Shown one piece after another: positions 1 to 7,512 of a stretch of DNA of 23,475 nucleotides (positions within the stretch are counted from its first letter, which is position 1; every line of letters begins with the position of its first letter). The translations under genes were made by a program, and so were the position numbers. Below the pieces are notes generated by a model. That model saw only the letters and a list, made by a program, of their open reading frames with translations. It ran no database searches and had not been told where the DNA came from. Source of the DNA: SAR116 cluster bacterium (GTDB taxonomy: Bacteria > Pseudomonadota > Alphaproteobacteria > Puniceispirillales > Puniceispirillaceae); assembly GCA_002722385.1 (NCBI GenBank), contig PBLR01000034.1, positions 1 to 23,475 of the forward strand, in the 5' to 3' direction.

Positions 1-455
1 GCGGCGGGCGGGACCATCAACGCGATTTCCGCATCCCGCCCCACCAACAATGTATCGGTATGATGGCGGGCATGAGACCATTTCCAGGTCACCGGATTGC
101 GCATGATCATAAAACAGGCCAGATGATAGACCACACGGTTCAGCCAGACGGTCTTAAAGGCTGTGCCGTGGCCGCATTCATGCCAGCGGGCATCAGACCC
201 GGATGTATAGAACACCCCGTAAGCCAGCCAAAACGGCACAGACAGCCAGGATGGCATCAGGCTGACAGCTGCAACTCCTGAACCAATCATCACCCCATAG
301 TAAATCAGAATATCCCGCAGAGGCCGCGCATCCTGGCGAGCCAGAAGCTGTTTCATTATCTGTCTGTCAACCGGGCTTTGATACCATTTGGGCGAGACAA
401 GACCATGGGCTGGGCCGCCCGCTTGTGCTGTTGTGACCAGATTATAATCCCGCAT
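1..455 (-). CDS. Membrane fatty acid desaturase, N-terminal part (cut by left edge)
   Basis: Reading the minus strand from the ATG at 455 gives 151 codons of an open frame that leaves the window. Two histidine boxes of the membrane di-iron desaturase family are visible: HECGH at residues 92-96 and HARHH at 128-132, both within the family sequence SDARWHECGHGTAF and WSHARHHTD. Hydrophobic stretches at about 49-68 and 71-85 precede box 1, and another follows it at about 108-118. In this family the boxes bind two irons that activate O2 to put a double bond into an acyl chain at the inner membrane; the third box would lie beyond the edge. The start at 455 is preferred because GAGGGG lies 7 bases upstream; in-frame ATGs at 470 and 473 lack such a site. 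Substrate and double-bond position cannot be read from this part. Confidence 0.85.
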   Translation of the reverse strand, partial: MRDYNLVTTAQAGGPAHGLVSPKWYQSPVDRQIMKQLLARQDARPLRDILIYYGVMIGSGVAAVSLMPSWLSVPFWLAYGVFYTSGSDARWHECGHGTAFKTVWLNRVVYHLACFMIMRNPVTWKWSHARHHTDTLLVGRDAEIALMVPPA

Positions 456-485
456 CTTTATGCCCCTCATCATCTCACACAAAAG

Positions 486-513
486 ACTAGATCGGACAAA
501 AATCGCCTGTCAA
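486..513 (-). promoter_or_regulatory. Candidate sigma-70 promoter for the desaturase
   Basis: On the minus strand a perfect TTGACA (508-513) is followed after 16 bases by TCTAGT (486-491), a 4/6 match to TATAAT. It sits in the 74-base gap between the DUF71 gene and the desaturase, about 30 bases before the desaturase start. Seen as a motif only; no start-site evidence. Confidence 0.4.
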
Positions 514-529
514 TCAGCCAAAGTCCAGC

Positions 530-1198
530 TTAACGCAGAATGAAATCAGTATAGACGAAGCCGCTTCGTTCCACTGTTTCGCCGCGCACCAGATCAAGCG
601 GAGCAGAAAATCCAGGGGCGTTCGCCACAACGGTGTGAAACTCTCCATTCTCACCGCAGGGACCTATGTCCCTCGGCAGCCTTGCCAATAGGTCTGCATC
701 AAATTTTTCTCCGCATAGCTCTTTGGGCAGTTTGCGCGGGTCAGGTGTCACAAGATAGGTTTCCAGACCGCTTTCCAGCATCTCGTCAGCCAGTTGGGTT
801 GTATCGCGGCCCCATAGCGGCAGATGAAGGGTTATTCCATGCGGATTATAGAGGTTTTCACGATAAGCGCGCACATCTTCCAAAAACAAATCCCCGAATA
901 TCCAGTCGGCAATGCCCTCTTCTTTTAACTTGAGTACTGTCTGGGTCATGCGGGCTTCATAAATCTCATTACTGCACGGATGAGGCAACGGAACGTTAAT
1001 CAGCGGCAGATTCAGGGCGTCTGCTTGTGCACGGGCTATATTTTGTCTTGTGCCGTGAACCGCTATCCGCTCAAAAACCTCGTTATAGCTGGACACTAGC
1101 CCAACAATATCAAATTCCCCTGCCGCCCGTGCGGCGGCCAGGGCAAAGGCACTGTCTTTTCCTGAGGACCAGGACATAACCGCTCTAGGTTTGCTCAT
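530..1198 (-). CDS. DUF71/COG2102 PP-loop ATP-binding protein (diphthine-ammonia ligase-like; likely B12-salvage subgroup)
   Basis: A 222-residue protein with the PP-loop SSGKDS at residues 11-16, which binds ATP in the adenine nucleotide alpha-hydrolase fold, the conserved block FGDLFLEDVRAYRE at 101-114 and GPCGENGEFHT at 179-189. These mark the DUF71/ATP_bind_4 family, whose eukaryotic and archaeal members amidate diphthine. Bacteria have no diphthamide, and published comparative genomics assigned a bacterial DUF71 subgroup to corrinoid (vitamin B12) salvage because it sits beside B12 transport genes. Here its ATG overlaps the stop of a BtuF-like gene by 4 bases (ATGA), so the two are almost certainly translated together. 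Family assignment is strong; the B12 role is inference from context, and the reaction is unknown. Confidence 0.85.
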   Translation of the reverse strand: MSKPRAVMSWSSGKDSAFALAAARAAGEFDIVGLVSSYNEVFERIAVHGTRQNIARAQADALNLPLINVPLPHPCSNEIYEARMTQTVLKLKEEGIADWIFGDLFLEDVRAYRENLYNPHGITLHLPLWGRDTTQLADEMLESGLETYLVTPDPRKLPKELCGEKFDADLLARLPRDIGPCGENGEFHTVVANAPGFSAPLDLVRGETVERSGFVYTDFILR

Positions 1199-1977
1199 GA
1201 TAACGCTCTTTCTATTGCGCCCAGCCCGTCTGTCAGCGCCGCCGGGCCGGGCTGAAGGATTAATGGAGATTTTATCTCATAGATACGGTCAAGTCTTACT
1301 GCCGGAATATCCTGCCACCCTGCGCGGGCGGCTATTTTTTCTGGACGGACCTTTTTTCCGCACCAGCTGGCCAAAATTACATCAGGAGCCGCCTTAATCA
1401 CATCGGCAGATTGTACAACCCTGTCTGTTGCCGCCTTATGCACAGATATATGCGGAAACACATCACAACCACCAGCAATTTCAACGAGCTCTGATACCCA
1501 TTTAATGCTGGAAATCATCGGCTCATCCCATTCTTCAAAATACACTTTTGGCCGCGGTTTGTGCGTATTGGCATCAGCCATCCTCGCCAGGCGCGCCTGA
1601 TAGTCAGAGGCTAATTTTTCGGCTTCATCTGCTGCCCCAACCACTGCGCCTAAATGCCTGATCATCGCCAATATGCCAGCAATATCCCGCTGGTTATAAG
1701 CCATAACCGTTACACCTTTGCGGATCAGATCTGAGACGATGTCTGCCTGAAGATCTGAAAACGTCAGCACAAGGTCAGGTTCAAGCGCCATAATTTTCGG
1801 AATATCCGCGGAAGTAAAGGCAGAGACCCGAGGTTTTTGTTTGCGCACCTCTGGTGGACGCACTGCATAACCGGAAACACCCACAATCCGGTCCTGCTGG
1901 CCGAGCAGATATAAGGTTTCAACTGTTTCTTCAGTCAGGCAAATTATCCGTTCAGGTGGAAAGCGGCGCATTGACAT
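1195..1977 (-). CDS. BtuF-like (helical-backbone) corrinoid/metal-chelate binding protein without signal peptide
   Basis: About 260 residues matching the periplasmic-binding fold III (BtuF/FhuD) family: an N-terminal ERIICLTEETVETLYLLGQ block, then IPKIMALEPDLVLTFSDLQ and later a PDVILASWCG block typical of cobalamin-binding BtuF-like proteins. BtuF members normally carry corrinoids to BtuCD in the periplasm. This one has no hydrophobic signal segment at its N terminus, so it is predicted to be cytoplasmic, and no btuC or btuD gene is in view. The ATG at 1977 is chosen over an upstream TTG at 1983; another ATG at 1971 is possible, and none has a good Shine-Dalgarno site. The last codons overlap the start of the DUF71 gene. 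Corrinoid as ligand is inference from family and neighbour. Confidence 0.8.
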   Translation of the reverse strand: MSMRRFPPERIICLTEETVETLYLLGQQDRIVGVSGYAVRPPEVRKQKPRVSAFTSADIPKIMALEPDLVLTFSDLQADIVSDLIRKGVTVMAYNQRDIAGILAMIRHLGAVVGAADEAEKLASDYQARLARMADANTHKPRPKVYFEEWDEPMISSIKWVSELVEIAGGCDVFPHISVHKAATDRVVQSADVIKAAPDVILASWCGKKVRPEKIAARAGWQDIPAVRLDRIYEIKSPLILQPGPAALTDGLGAIERALS

Positions 1978-2259
1978 AAGCAAACTACTAAAAAAGGTGA
2001 GCGTAAGTGACAGCCCTCATCCAATCTTGTCTGGGCGTTGTTGTCTAAACAGGCCCGACAGTTTACAAAACAAGGCCGACAGATTGCAGACTTAATTTAC
2101 AGGTAAACGAGAAACAAAAACACAAGTGACTTACAGACGAGATGCTCTCACAAAAGCCAGGGTCCTTCTGCCTGCCTGATCTGCCCGGTCTGGGGGTAGA
2201 TGTTGAAACCGGATTCAGCCTTTCAAATAAGTTTAAGTTTGTCTATTAGTTATCTGATT
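1978..2259. other. Intergenic region upstream of the BtuF-like gene
   Basis: About 280 bases without a convincing gene between galM (ends 2260) and the BtuF-like gene. It holds an imperfect direct repeat at 2047-2082 (separate entry) and an AT-rich stretch just after the galM stop. I found no recognisable cobalamin riboswitch, no tRNA and no strong terminator. Short open stretches on the minus strand have no family features. Confidence 0.5.
2047..2082. repeat. Imperfect direct repeat, possible operator of the BtuF-like/DUF71 operon
   Basis: AAACAGGCCCGACAG (2047-2061) and AAACAAGGCCGACAG (2068-2082) match at 13 of 15 positions and start exactly 21 bases apart, about two helical turns. They lie 70-105 bases upstream of the BtuF-like start. 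The spacing fits two repressor or activator subunits on one DNA face; the binding protein is unknown. Confidence 0.45.
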
Positions 2260-3246
2260 TTATGTCTTAATTTTAAATTCAGTTTGCTGATGATAGACCT
2301 CCCCAGGGTGCAGCATGGCGGCCGGAAACTTTGGGTGATGAGGGGCATCCGGCCAAAGCTGGGGCTCAAGGGCAAGGCCTGCAAAAGGCTTGTAAGAAGC
2401 CCCGTTCAGACCGGTCGCACAGGTGGATAGATTGGCCCCGTCATAGATCTGAAGGCCTGGCTCTGTGGTATGCAGCTCAAGGCTTGGCCCCTTATCTGTT
2501 GTCAGCCAGGCAACCGGCCGCAAAGGCTGGCGCGCATCAGACAGACAGAAATTCGTATCCAGCGGCAGAACAGCAGGCAATATGCGGGGGGTGCGGAAAT
2601 CAAACCCTGTTCCTTTAACAGCTCTGACCTCACCTGTCGGGATCAGCTCATGATCAACAGGCAGATAGCTGTCTGCGGCAATCTGAAGGCTGTGACCGGC
2701 CATATCAGGCCGCCCGGTCAGATTAAAATAGCTGTGGTGGGCAAAATTGCAGACTGTCAACCTGTCCGTCTGTGCGCGCACGCCGAAGCAAAGTGTGGAT
2801 TCATCACTTATCCGCCAAGTAAGTTCAATGTTCAGGCGTCCGGGAAAGCCCATATGCCCATCTGGCAGCTCCAGCGCAAAGCTGACCTGATCTGGCCCGT
2901 GTGCGGTGACCTGCCATAATTGTTTACCTGTACTGACCCGGCCGCCATGCAGGGTGTGACGACCAAGAAAATTCTGATCCAGTTGATAAACTGTCCCGTC
3001 CAGCTCCAGATGACCGCCAGCGATCCGGTTTGCATATCGGCCGGCGGTCGCTCCGATATAGCCGCCTTCCTGCTGATAGGGGGCGAAATGGTCGAACCCC
3101 AGAACAAGAGACGGATCATGTCCGGCCAGACGCAAATCCTGAAGAATACCGCCATAGCTCAGCAGACGCGCGGTCAGACGCCCATTTGTCAGCGTGACAG
3201 CGTGAACAACCTCATCTGTATCTGTGTACCCGAACGTTTCGATCAT
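2260..3246 (-). CDS. galM: Aldose 1-epimerase (mutarotase)
   Basis: A 328-residue protein with the GalM landmarks: NRI at residues 73-75, HGG at 100-102, the HHSYFNLTG block with catalytic-acid His171, Asp230 in the DTNF motif, and catalytic-base Glu294 in LALEPQLWPD. The family interconverts alpha and beta anomers of free aldoses in the cytoplasm; length is normal. The ATG at 3246 has only a weak upstream site. It diverges from the permease at 3414 and is the first of several sugar-type enzymes here, suggesting it supplies the correct anomer to the nearby dehydrogenases, which is inference. Its last codons and the following 40 bases are notably AT-rich. Confidence 0.92.
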   Translation of the reverse strand: MIETFGYTDTDEVVHAVTLTNGRLTARLLSYGGILQDLRLAGHDPSLVLGFDHFAPYQQEGGYIGATAGRYANRIAGGHLELDGTVYQLDQNFLGRHTLHGGRVSTGKQLWQVTAHGPDQVSFALELPDGHMGFPGRLNIELTWRISDESTLCFGVRAQTDRLTVCNFAHHSYFNLTGRPDMAGHSLQIAADSYLPVDHELIPTGEVRAVKGTGFDFRTPRILPAVLPLDTNFCLSDARQPLRPVAWLTTDKGPSLELHTTEPGLQIYDGANLSTCATGLNGASYKPFAGLALEPQLWPDAPHHPKFPAAMLHPGEVYHQQTEFKIKT

Positions 3247-3340
3247 CTCTGGCGTATTACCTTTTTTGCGCGCCTTGCTGAGGCTGACGGCAGTTATGCC
3301 TCAGGTCAAGTACAGGGTGGAGAAGACAGCAGTTTTTGGG

Positions 3341-3369
3341 TTGCCAGAACGCCTAATTTCATTTCTAGT
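3341..3369 (+). promoter_or_regulatory. Candidate sigma-70 promoter for the first EamA permease
   Basis: TTGCCA (3341-3346), a 17-base spacer, then TCTAGT (3364-3369), located 45 bases before the permease ATG. The -10-like hexamer is identical to the one proposed ahead of the desaturase. Motif only. Confidence 0.4.
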
Positions 3370-3413
3370 TCAGAAGAATACGACAAACCGGCCTATCACC
3401 ACAGGAGAGAGCG

Positions 3414-4382
3414 ATGAGCATCAGACACGCTGTGTCATCGCCATTAGGCGGCGCGTTATGTGCAAGCGCGGCTGTGGTCTGTTTTTCGTTAAATGATGTC
3501 TCTATCAAATTCATCAGCGGTGATTATGCGCTTCATCAGATCGTGCTGTTCCGGTCTGTTATTGGGCTGGGCTTGCTGCTGGGTCTGCTGGTCCCGTTTT
3601 CAGGCGGGCTGCCGTCATTGCGCACCAACCGGCTGGGGTTACATCTGCTGCGTGGTCTGTGCGTTGTATTTGCCAATTTATGTTTCTTTTTAGGTCTGGC
3701 GAGCCTGCAGCTGGCAGAAGGTACAGCGATATTTTTTATCAGCCCGCTCCTCATCACCGTCTTTTCAGTGGTGTTTTTAAAAGAAACGGTCGGCCCGCAT
3801 CGTTGGGCCGCCATTTTTGTCGGCCTGGTGGGCGTTGTCATCATCCTGCGCCCGGGCACATCAGCTTTCCAGATCGCATCCCTGCTGCCGGTCGCGGCGG
3901 CGTTCGGTTATGCGTTTTTACATATGCTGACCCGCTATATCGGCAGGACCGAAAGCGCGCTGACAATGTCCTTTTATATTCAGGTGACCTTTCTTTTGGT
4001 CTGTTGCCTGTTTGGTCTTGTCACCGGAAACGGACAATTTGCTGGTCATGAGAATGCATCTGTTGAATTTTTGTTCCGGGCCTGGATCTCACCACAGCCC
4101 GATGACCTGGTGTTTTTTCTGCTGATTGGGTTTGCCAGTGCCTTTGGCGGTTTTTTCATCAGCCAGGCCTATCGTAATAATGAGGCCGGTTATATCGCCC
4201 CGTTTGAATATATTGCTATGCCGCTGGCGATTATCTGGGGATATCTGGTGTTTCAGGACTGGCCAGATCAGCTGTCGTTTCTGGGTATGGGGCTGATTAT
4301 CGGCTCAGGGCTGTATGTGATCTGGCGAGAGATCCGCGCCAAGACAGTTGCTGTGCCAGATACACCGCGTTACCGCCGCTAG
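3414..4382 (+). CDS. EamA-family drug/metabolite transporter permease (DMT)
   Basis: A 322-residue, strongly hydrophobic protein with about ten predicted membrane segments in two EamA halves. The first half begins with the typical ASAAVVCFSLNDVSIKF helix and contains the LQLAEGTAIFFISPLLITVF block; the second ends with PFEYIAMPLAIIWGYLVF, a characteristic EamA end motif. The family moves small metabolites across the inner membrane, often outward; substrate cannot be read from sequence. The ATG at 3414 has AGGAG 6 bases upstream. It diverges from galM, and its TAG stop shares a CTAG with the stop of the convergent oxidoreductase. Placement next to sugar-type enzymes makes a role in that pathway possible but not shown. 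Confidence 0.88.
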   Translation: MSIRHAVSSPLGGALCASAAVVCFSLNDVSIKFISGDYALHQIVLFRSVIGLGLLLGLLVPFSGGLPSLRTNRLGLHLLRGLCVVFANLCFFLGLASLQLAEGTAIFFISPLLITVFSVVFLKETVGPHRWAAIFVGLVGVVIILRPGTSAFQIASLLPVAAAFGYAFLHMLTRYIGRTESALTMSFYIQVTFLLVCCLFGLVTGNGQFAGHENASVEFLFRAWISPQPDDLVFFLLIGFASAFGGFFISQAYRNNEAGYIAPFEYIAMPLAIIWGYLVFQDWPDQLSFLGMGLIIGSGLYVIWREIRAKTVAVPDTPRYRR

Positions 4383-5329
4383 TCCCGATAAGACAATATC
4401 TCTGTCAAAATGCTGGTCAGGGTACGGCTGTCATCAAAGTCCGGCCTGCGGCCCTCACGAACTGACTCTATAAATGCTTCTACCATCTTCTGGTAATGAT
4501 CGCACGGAGCGAAGGTCACCGGCTGGCCTGGCCCCAGCAGGCTGTCCTTTCCGGCTGATACATGTCCCCATCTGGCTGTTGTGACCTCTGGCGGGTTGAA
4601 CGGGACATCTAATTGTGCCCACCCTTCTGTACCGACAACCCTGACCAACTGAGACAGGCTTGCCCCGCTTGACACGCTGACAGCAGCTGTCTGGCCAGGC
4701 CCGAATTCCAGCAAGGCGGTTGCTGATTTTTCTACATCCAAATGGGCCTCTGGCGTAACTGATGCGGTGAGCAGGCGCGGCGTACTGCCGAACACCCTGA
4801 TGCTGGCCAGAACACAATAACAGCTGATATCCCAGACCGGCCCGCCGCCCCAGGTCGCGATATTGCGGATATTGCCTTCTGGCTGAGGCGGGTATGAAAA
4901 CTGGGCTGAAAGGTGATATCTTTCCCCGATATTAAGCGCACTCAGCCAGTCCCATTGCGGATGGTGACGCACCATAAAGGCTTCATAAATATACCTGCCT
5001 GTTTGCGCGGCGGCCCGTTCAAGCTGGTCAAGTTCATCCAATCTGAGCGCCAATGGTTTTTCGCACAAAACTGCTTTACCGGCCTTAAGGGCCCTTATCG
5101 CCCATGGCACATGCAGATGATTGGGCAGCGGGATATAAACCGCCTCAACAGACGGGTCTGACAGAACATCTTCATAGCCGCCAATCCTTACCCCCTGCCA
5201 GATATCATGTTGCGGTGATGTGCCTTGATCGCGGCGGCCCAGATGCACAATCTCACAGCCTGCGTTGCGCATGGCGGGCACAAGTTTTTCACGGGCGATT
5301 TTCGCATCACCTAATATCCCAAAGCGCAT
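4379..5329 (-). CDS. Gfo/Idh/MocA oxidoreductase A (dihydrodiol/xylose dehydrogenase-like)
   Basis: A 316-residue NAD(P)-dependent dehydrogenase. The N terminus MRFGILGDAKIA is the Rossmann nucleotide loop; the catalytic lysine motif EKP is at residues 90-92; YEAFMVRHHPQW at 115-126 and GGGPVWDISCY at 161-171 are typical of the dimeric dihydrodiol / D-xylose dehydrogenase branch, where the Asp/Tyr pair helps hydride transfer at a sugar carbon. A very strong GAGGAGG precedes the ATG. It lies 90 bases downstream of oxidoreductase B with a hairpin in the gap, so it may be expressed with B-D or from its own signals. The family is certain; the sugar substrate is unknown. Confidence 0.88.
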   Translation of the reverse strand: MRFGILGDAKIAREKLVPAMRNAGCEIVHLGRRDQGTSPQHDIWQGVRIGGYEDVLSDPSVEAVYIPLPNHLHVPWAIRALKAGKAVLCEKPLALRLDELDQLERAAAQTGRYIYEAFMVRHHPQWDWLSALNIGERYHLSAQFSYPPQPEGNIRNIATWGGGPVWDISCYCVLASIRVFGSTPRLLTASVTPEAHLDVEKSATALLEFGPGQTAAVSVSSGASLSQLVRVVGTEGWAQLDVPFNPPEVTTARWGHVSAGKDSLLGPGQPVTFAPCDHYQKMVEAFIESVREGRRPDFDDSRTLTSILTEILSYRD

Positions 5330-5408
5330 AACGGCCTCCTCCTCAGGGCTGAATGATGTATCTGATCAGGTAAAGTTTATCTCTGATCACAGGCATCGTA
5401 AAGATGAA

Positions 5409-5426
5409 GCCCTGCCAGATCAGGGC
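5409..5426 (-). terminator. GC-rich hairpin at the end of oxidoreductase B
   Basis: On the minus strand GCCCTG and CAGGGC form a perfect 6-bp stem around a 6-base loop, overlapping the stop codon of the upstream gene (5420-5422) and followed by a modestly T-rich TTCATCTTTA. It could attenuate or end transcription between oxidoreductases B and A, or set an mRNA end. The T-tract is weak, so confidence is limited. Confidence 0.35.
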
Positions 5427-6481
5427 AGCCAGCTGTGATAGAGCGGATTATCTTCATTCAGGGGAAGGTGGATCTGTTTCCCCTCACGGGCAGACCGGTA
5501 AACAGCGGTGACAAATTCAATTGACCGCCGCCCGTCAGCAAAGCTGACTATATCGCCCTGCCCTGAGACAAGATGGTCATATATCGCGGCAAATAACCCC
5601 TGAAACCCGGACAAGGGCGGGGTCAGGTCCGCCAGAACAGACTCAATCTCAGTCTGCCGCTGCGGGGCTCTGGCAATAAACTGCCAGTCACTATCTGCCA
5701 GCTTATAAGGCTCAAGCCCTGATTCTGCTGTCAGACCAGAAAAACAGAACCGCAGGCGGCTGGTATCTGTTGCCGCGCCCAAGGTCACAGAACTGGTGAT
5801 AAGCGCGCCTGACCGCATGCGAATAGACAGGCTGGCACAATCTTCAACCTCAATCTCATTCACCCGTGTCGCCAAATAAGCAAACACGCTGTCTATCTCA
5901 CCAAAAGCAAAGCTCAGCCAGTCATGAATATGAATCGCATGACCAAGAATCGCGCCGCCCCGCTCGCCGGCCCAGCTGCCGCGCCAATCCACAGCATAAT
6001 AGGCCTCATCACGATGCCAGTGGGTCTCAAGACTGCCAACAAGCGGCGTTCCGGCAAGACCTACGGCCATCAGCTTTTGCAGCTTTGCCGCCCCGGCCCC
6101 ATAGCGATATTGAAATACAGGAAAAACCTCTCGCCCTGTCTGCTGCATCATGTCTGCCAGCTGGTCCGCCTCAGCCAGGCTGGCAACAAGCGGTTTTTCA
6201 CAAATCACATCCTTGCCCGCTTGCAGTGCGGCAGAACAGGCAGACAGATGAAGATGCGGCGGCAGACAGATATCCACCAGATCAATCTTGGGATCAGCCA
6301 AAATCTGATCAAGGTTGCGGGTAATGGTGACAGCTTTCCGGCCAGAGACAGCCTGAGCGGCGCGGGCGTCATCCAGATCGCACATATAACGAACCTCAAA
6401 CCGGTCAGTAAGCGCCAGATAGGCCTGAAAATGTTCCGCACCAATACCGGCCCCGACAATACCCACACGCAATCTTCGCAT
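5420..6481 (-). CDS. Gfo/Idh/MocA oxidoreductase B
   Basis: A 353-residue protein with nucleotide-binding GIVGAGIGAEH at residues 8-18, catalytic-lysine motif EKP at 95-97 and the substrate-side block RGSWAGERGG (167-176), then HAIHIHDW at 181-188 holding the usual His184 and Asp187. The aspartate that usually begins the D-x-x-x-H-x-x-D motif is Gly180 here, so the active site differs from the standard form. The family oxidises or reduces sugar or cyclitol hydroxyls with NAD(P). Its ATG shares one base with the stop of gene C (TGATG), showing translational coupling. The exact substrate cannot be inferred. Confidence 0.88.
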   Translation of the reverse strand: MRRLRVGIVGAGIGAEHFQAYLALTDRFEVRYMCDLDDARAAQAVSGRKAVTITRNLDQILADPKIDLVDICLPPHLHLSACSAALQAGKDVICEKPLVASLAEADQLADMMQQTGREVFPVFQYRYGAGAAKLQKLMAVGLAGTPLVGSLETHWHRDEAYYAVDWRGSWAGERGGAILGHAIHIHDWLSFAFGEIDSVFAYLATRVNEIEVEDCASLSIRMRSGALITSSVTLGAATDTSRLRFCFSGLTAESGLEPYKLADSDWQFIARAPQRQTEIESVLADLTPPLSGFQGLFAAIYDHLVSGQGDIVSFADGRRSIEFVTAVYRSAREGKQIHLPLNEDNPLYHSWLP

Positions 6482-7509
6482 CAGCCTGTTTCCGGCTTGC
6501 CAGCCTTGTCCGCCAGACGCTGGGCGTCAAGGGCAAGGGCCGTGGCCCTGAAAGTGTGGTTTTGTTTACATGCTGTCTCTGTTCTGTTTTCTATATCATT
6601 GATAAGGCGTGAAAAATAAGGCATTCCTGACTCACGGCAGTCAATTTGTTTAACCTCCTTATGCGTAGCCAGAAACAGCTGGTCAGTTATATGGGGCTGG
6701 GCAATATTGGTGTATTTGCGCAGCTCAATAGACCCTTCATCTCCTAAAATGAATAACCGCCCGTCCCCCCAGGTGGGCAGCGCATCCGGGGTGAACCAAT
6801 CAACCCGGATATAGCCATTGCCCTGCGGGCTGTTCAGGACAATTTCGCCAAAATCCTGAAACCCGGGATAGGCAGACAAGGTGGTGTTCTCGGTGTGAGC
6901 ATGGCTGATGTGCACATCCTGCGCACCGGTAAAATACAGATATTGGTCAATTTGGTGAGAGCCGATATCGCATAAAATGCCGCCAAATTTCTGGCGGTCA
7001 AAAAACCAGTCCGGCCGTGTATCCAGATTCTGTCTGTGGGGGCCGATGCCTAAGGTTTGTTTGACTGTGCCGATTGCCCCTGCCCTGACCAGCTCATCTG
7101 CTTTGGTGACAGCAGGAACTTCAAACCGTTCAGAAAAATTCACGCTCCAGATACGGCCTGTTTCCGCAACACAAGCTTGAATTTGCGGAAGCTGTTCAAG
7201 GGTGGTGCAGCCCGGCTTATCCACCATTACATCCTTGCCTGCCCGCATGGCCTCAATCGCCAGCTCTGCCCGCTCACAAGGAATAGCGGCAATCAGAATC
7301 ATATCAATATCCGGGTCTTCCAGCAGCCGGCGTTTGTCCTGAACCCGCTCAAGATCAGGAAATCGCTTCATAAATCCAGCTTCAAGCGGGGTATCATAAG
7401 CTGTCCACCAGCCCTTACAGACCGCGCCTTCAGCCATCATCTGGCCCAGCATGCCGAAAATATGCCTGTGATCGATACCAAGTACAGCTAAGCGGGGTGA
7501 AAAGCGCAC
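6481..7509 (-). CDS. Gfo/Idh/MocA oxidoreductase C with atypical nucleotide loop
   Basis: A 342-residue family member with an unusual N terminus: the segment LAVLGIDHRHIFG at residues 7-19 replaces the GxGxxG/A loop, and the lysine motif is DKP (97-99) rather than EKP. The downstream motif is complete: DIGSHQID at 181-188 with Asp181, His185 and Asp188. The start is GTG at 7509, set by a near-perfect AAGGAGGT 5 bases upstream that lies inside the last codons of gene D; only 3 bases separate the D stop from this start. Likely an oxidoreductase, but altered cofactor binding, or a role other than NAD(P) chemistry, is possible. Confidence 0.85.
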   Translation of the reverse strand: MRFSPRLAVLGIDHRHIFGMLGQMMAEGAVCKGWWTAYDTPLEAGFMKRFPDLERVQDKRRLLEDPDIDMILIAAIPCERAELAIEAMRAGKDVMVDKPGCTTLEQLPQIQACVAETGRIWSVNFSERFEVPAVTKADELVRAGAIGTVKQTLGIGPHRQNLDTRPDWFFDRQKFGGILCDIGSHQIDQYLYFTGAQDVHISHAHTENTTLSAYPGFQDFGEIVLNSPQGNGYIRVDWFTPDALPTWGDGRLFILGDEGSIELRKYTNIAQPHITDQLFLATHKEVKQIDCRESGMPYFSRLINDIENRTETACKQNHTFRATALALDAQRLADKAGKPETG

Positions 7510-7512
7510 ATC

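Noticed and set aside
2157..2178. Plus-strand stretch beginning AGCCAGG and ending in TGCC, resembling a B12-box near the BtuF-like gene
   Set aside because: It matches only the ends of the consensus, lies on the opposite strand from the BtuF-like gene, and the rest of a cobalamin riboswitch fold is not visible.
2080..2230. Short minus-strand reading frame ending LAFVRASRL after galM
   Set aside because: Too short, no ribosome site and no family match; I see no support that it is a gene or a remnant.
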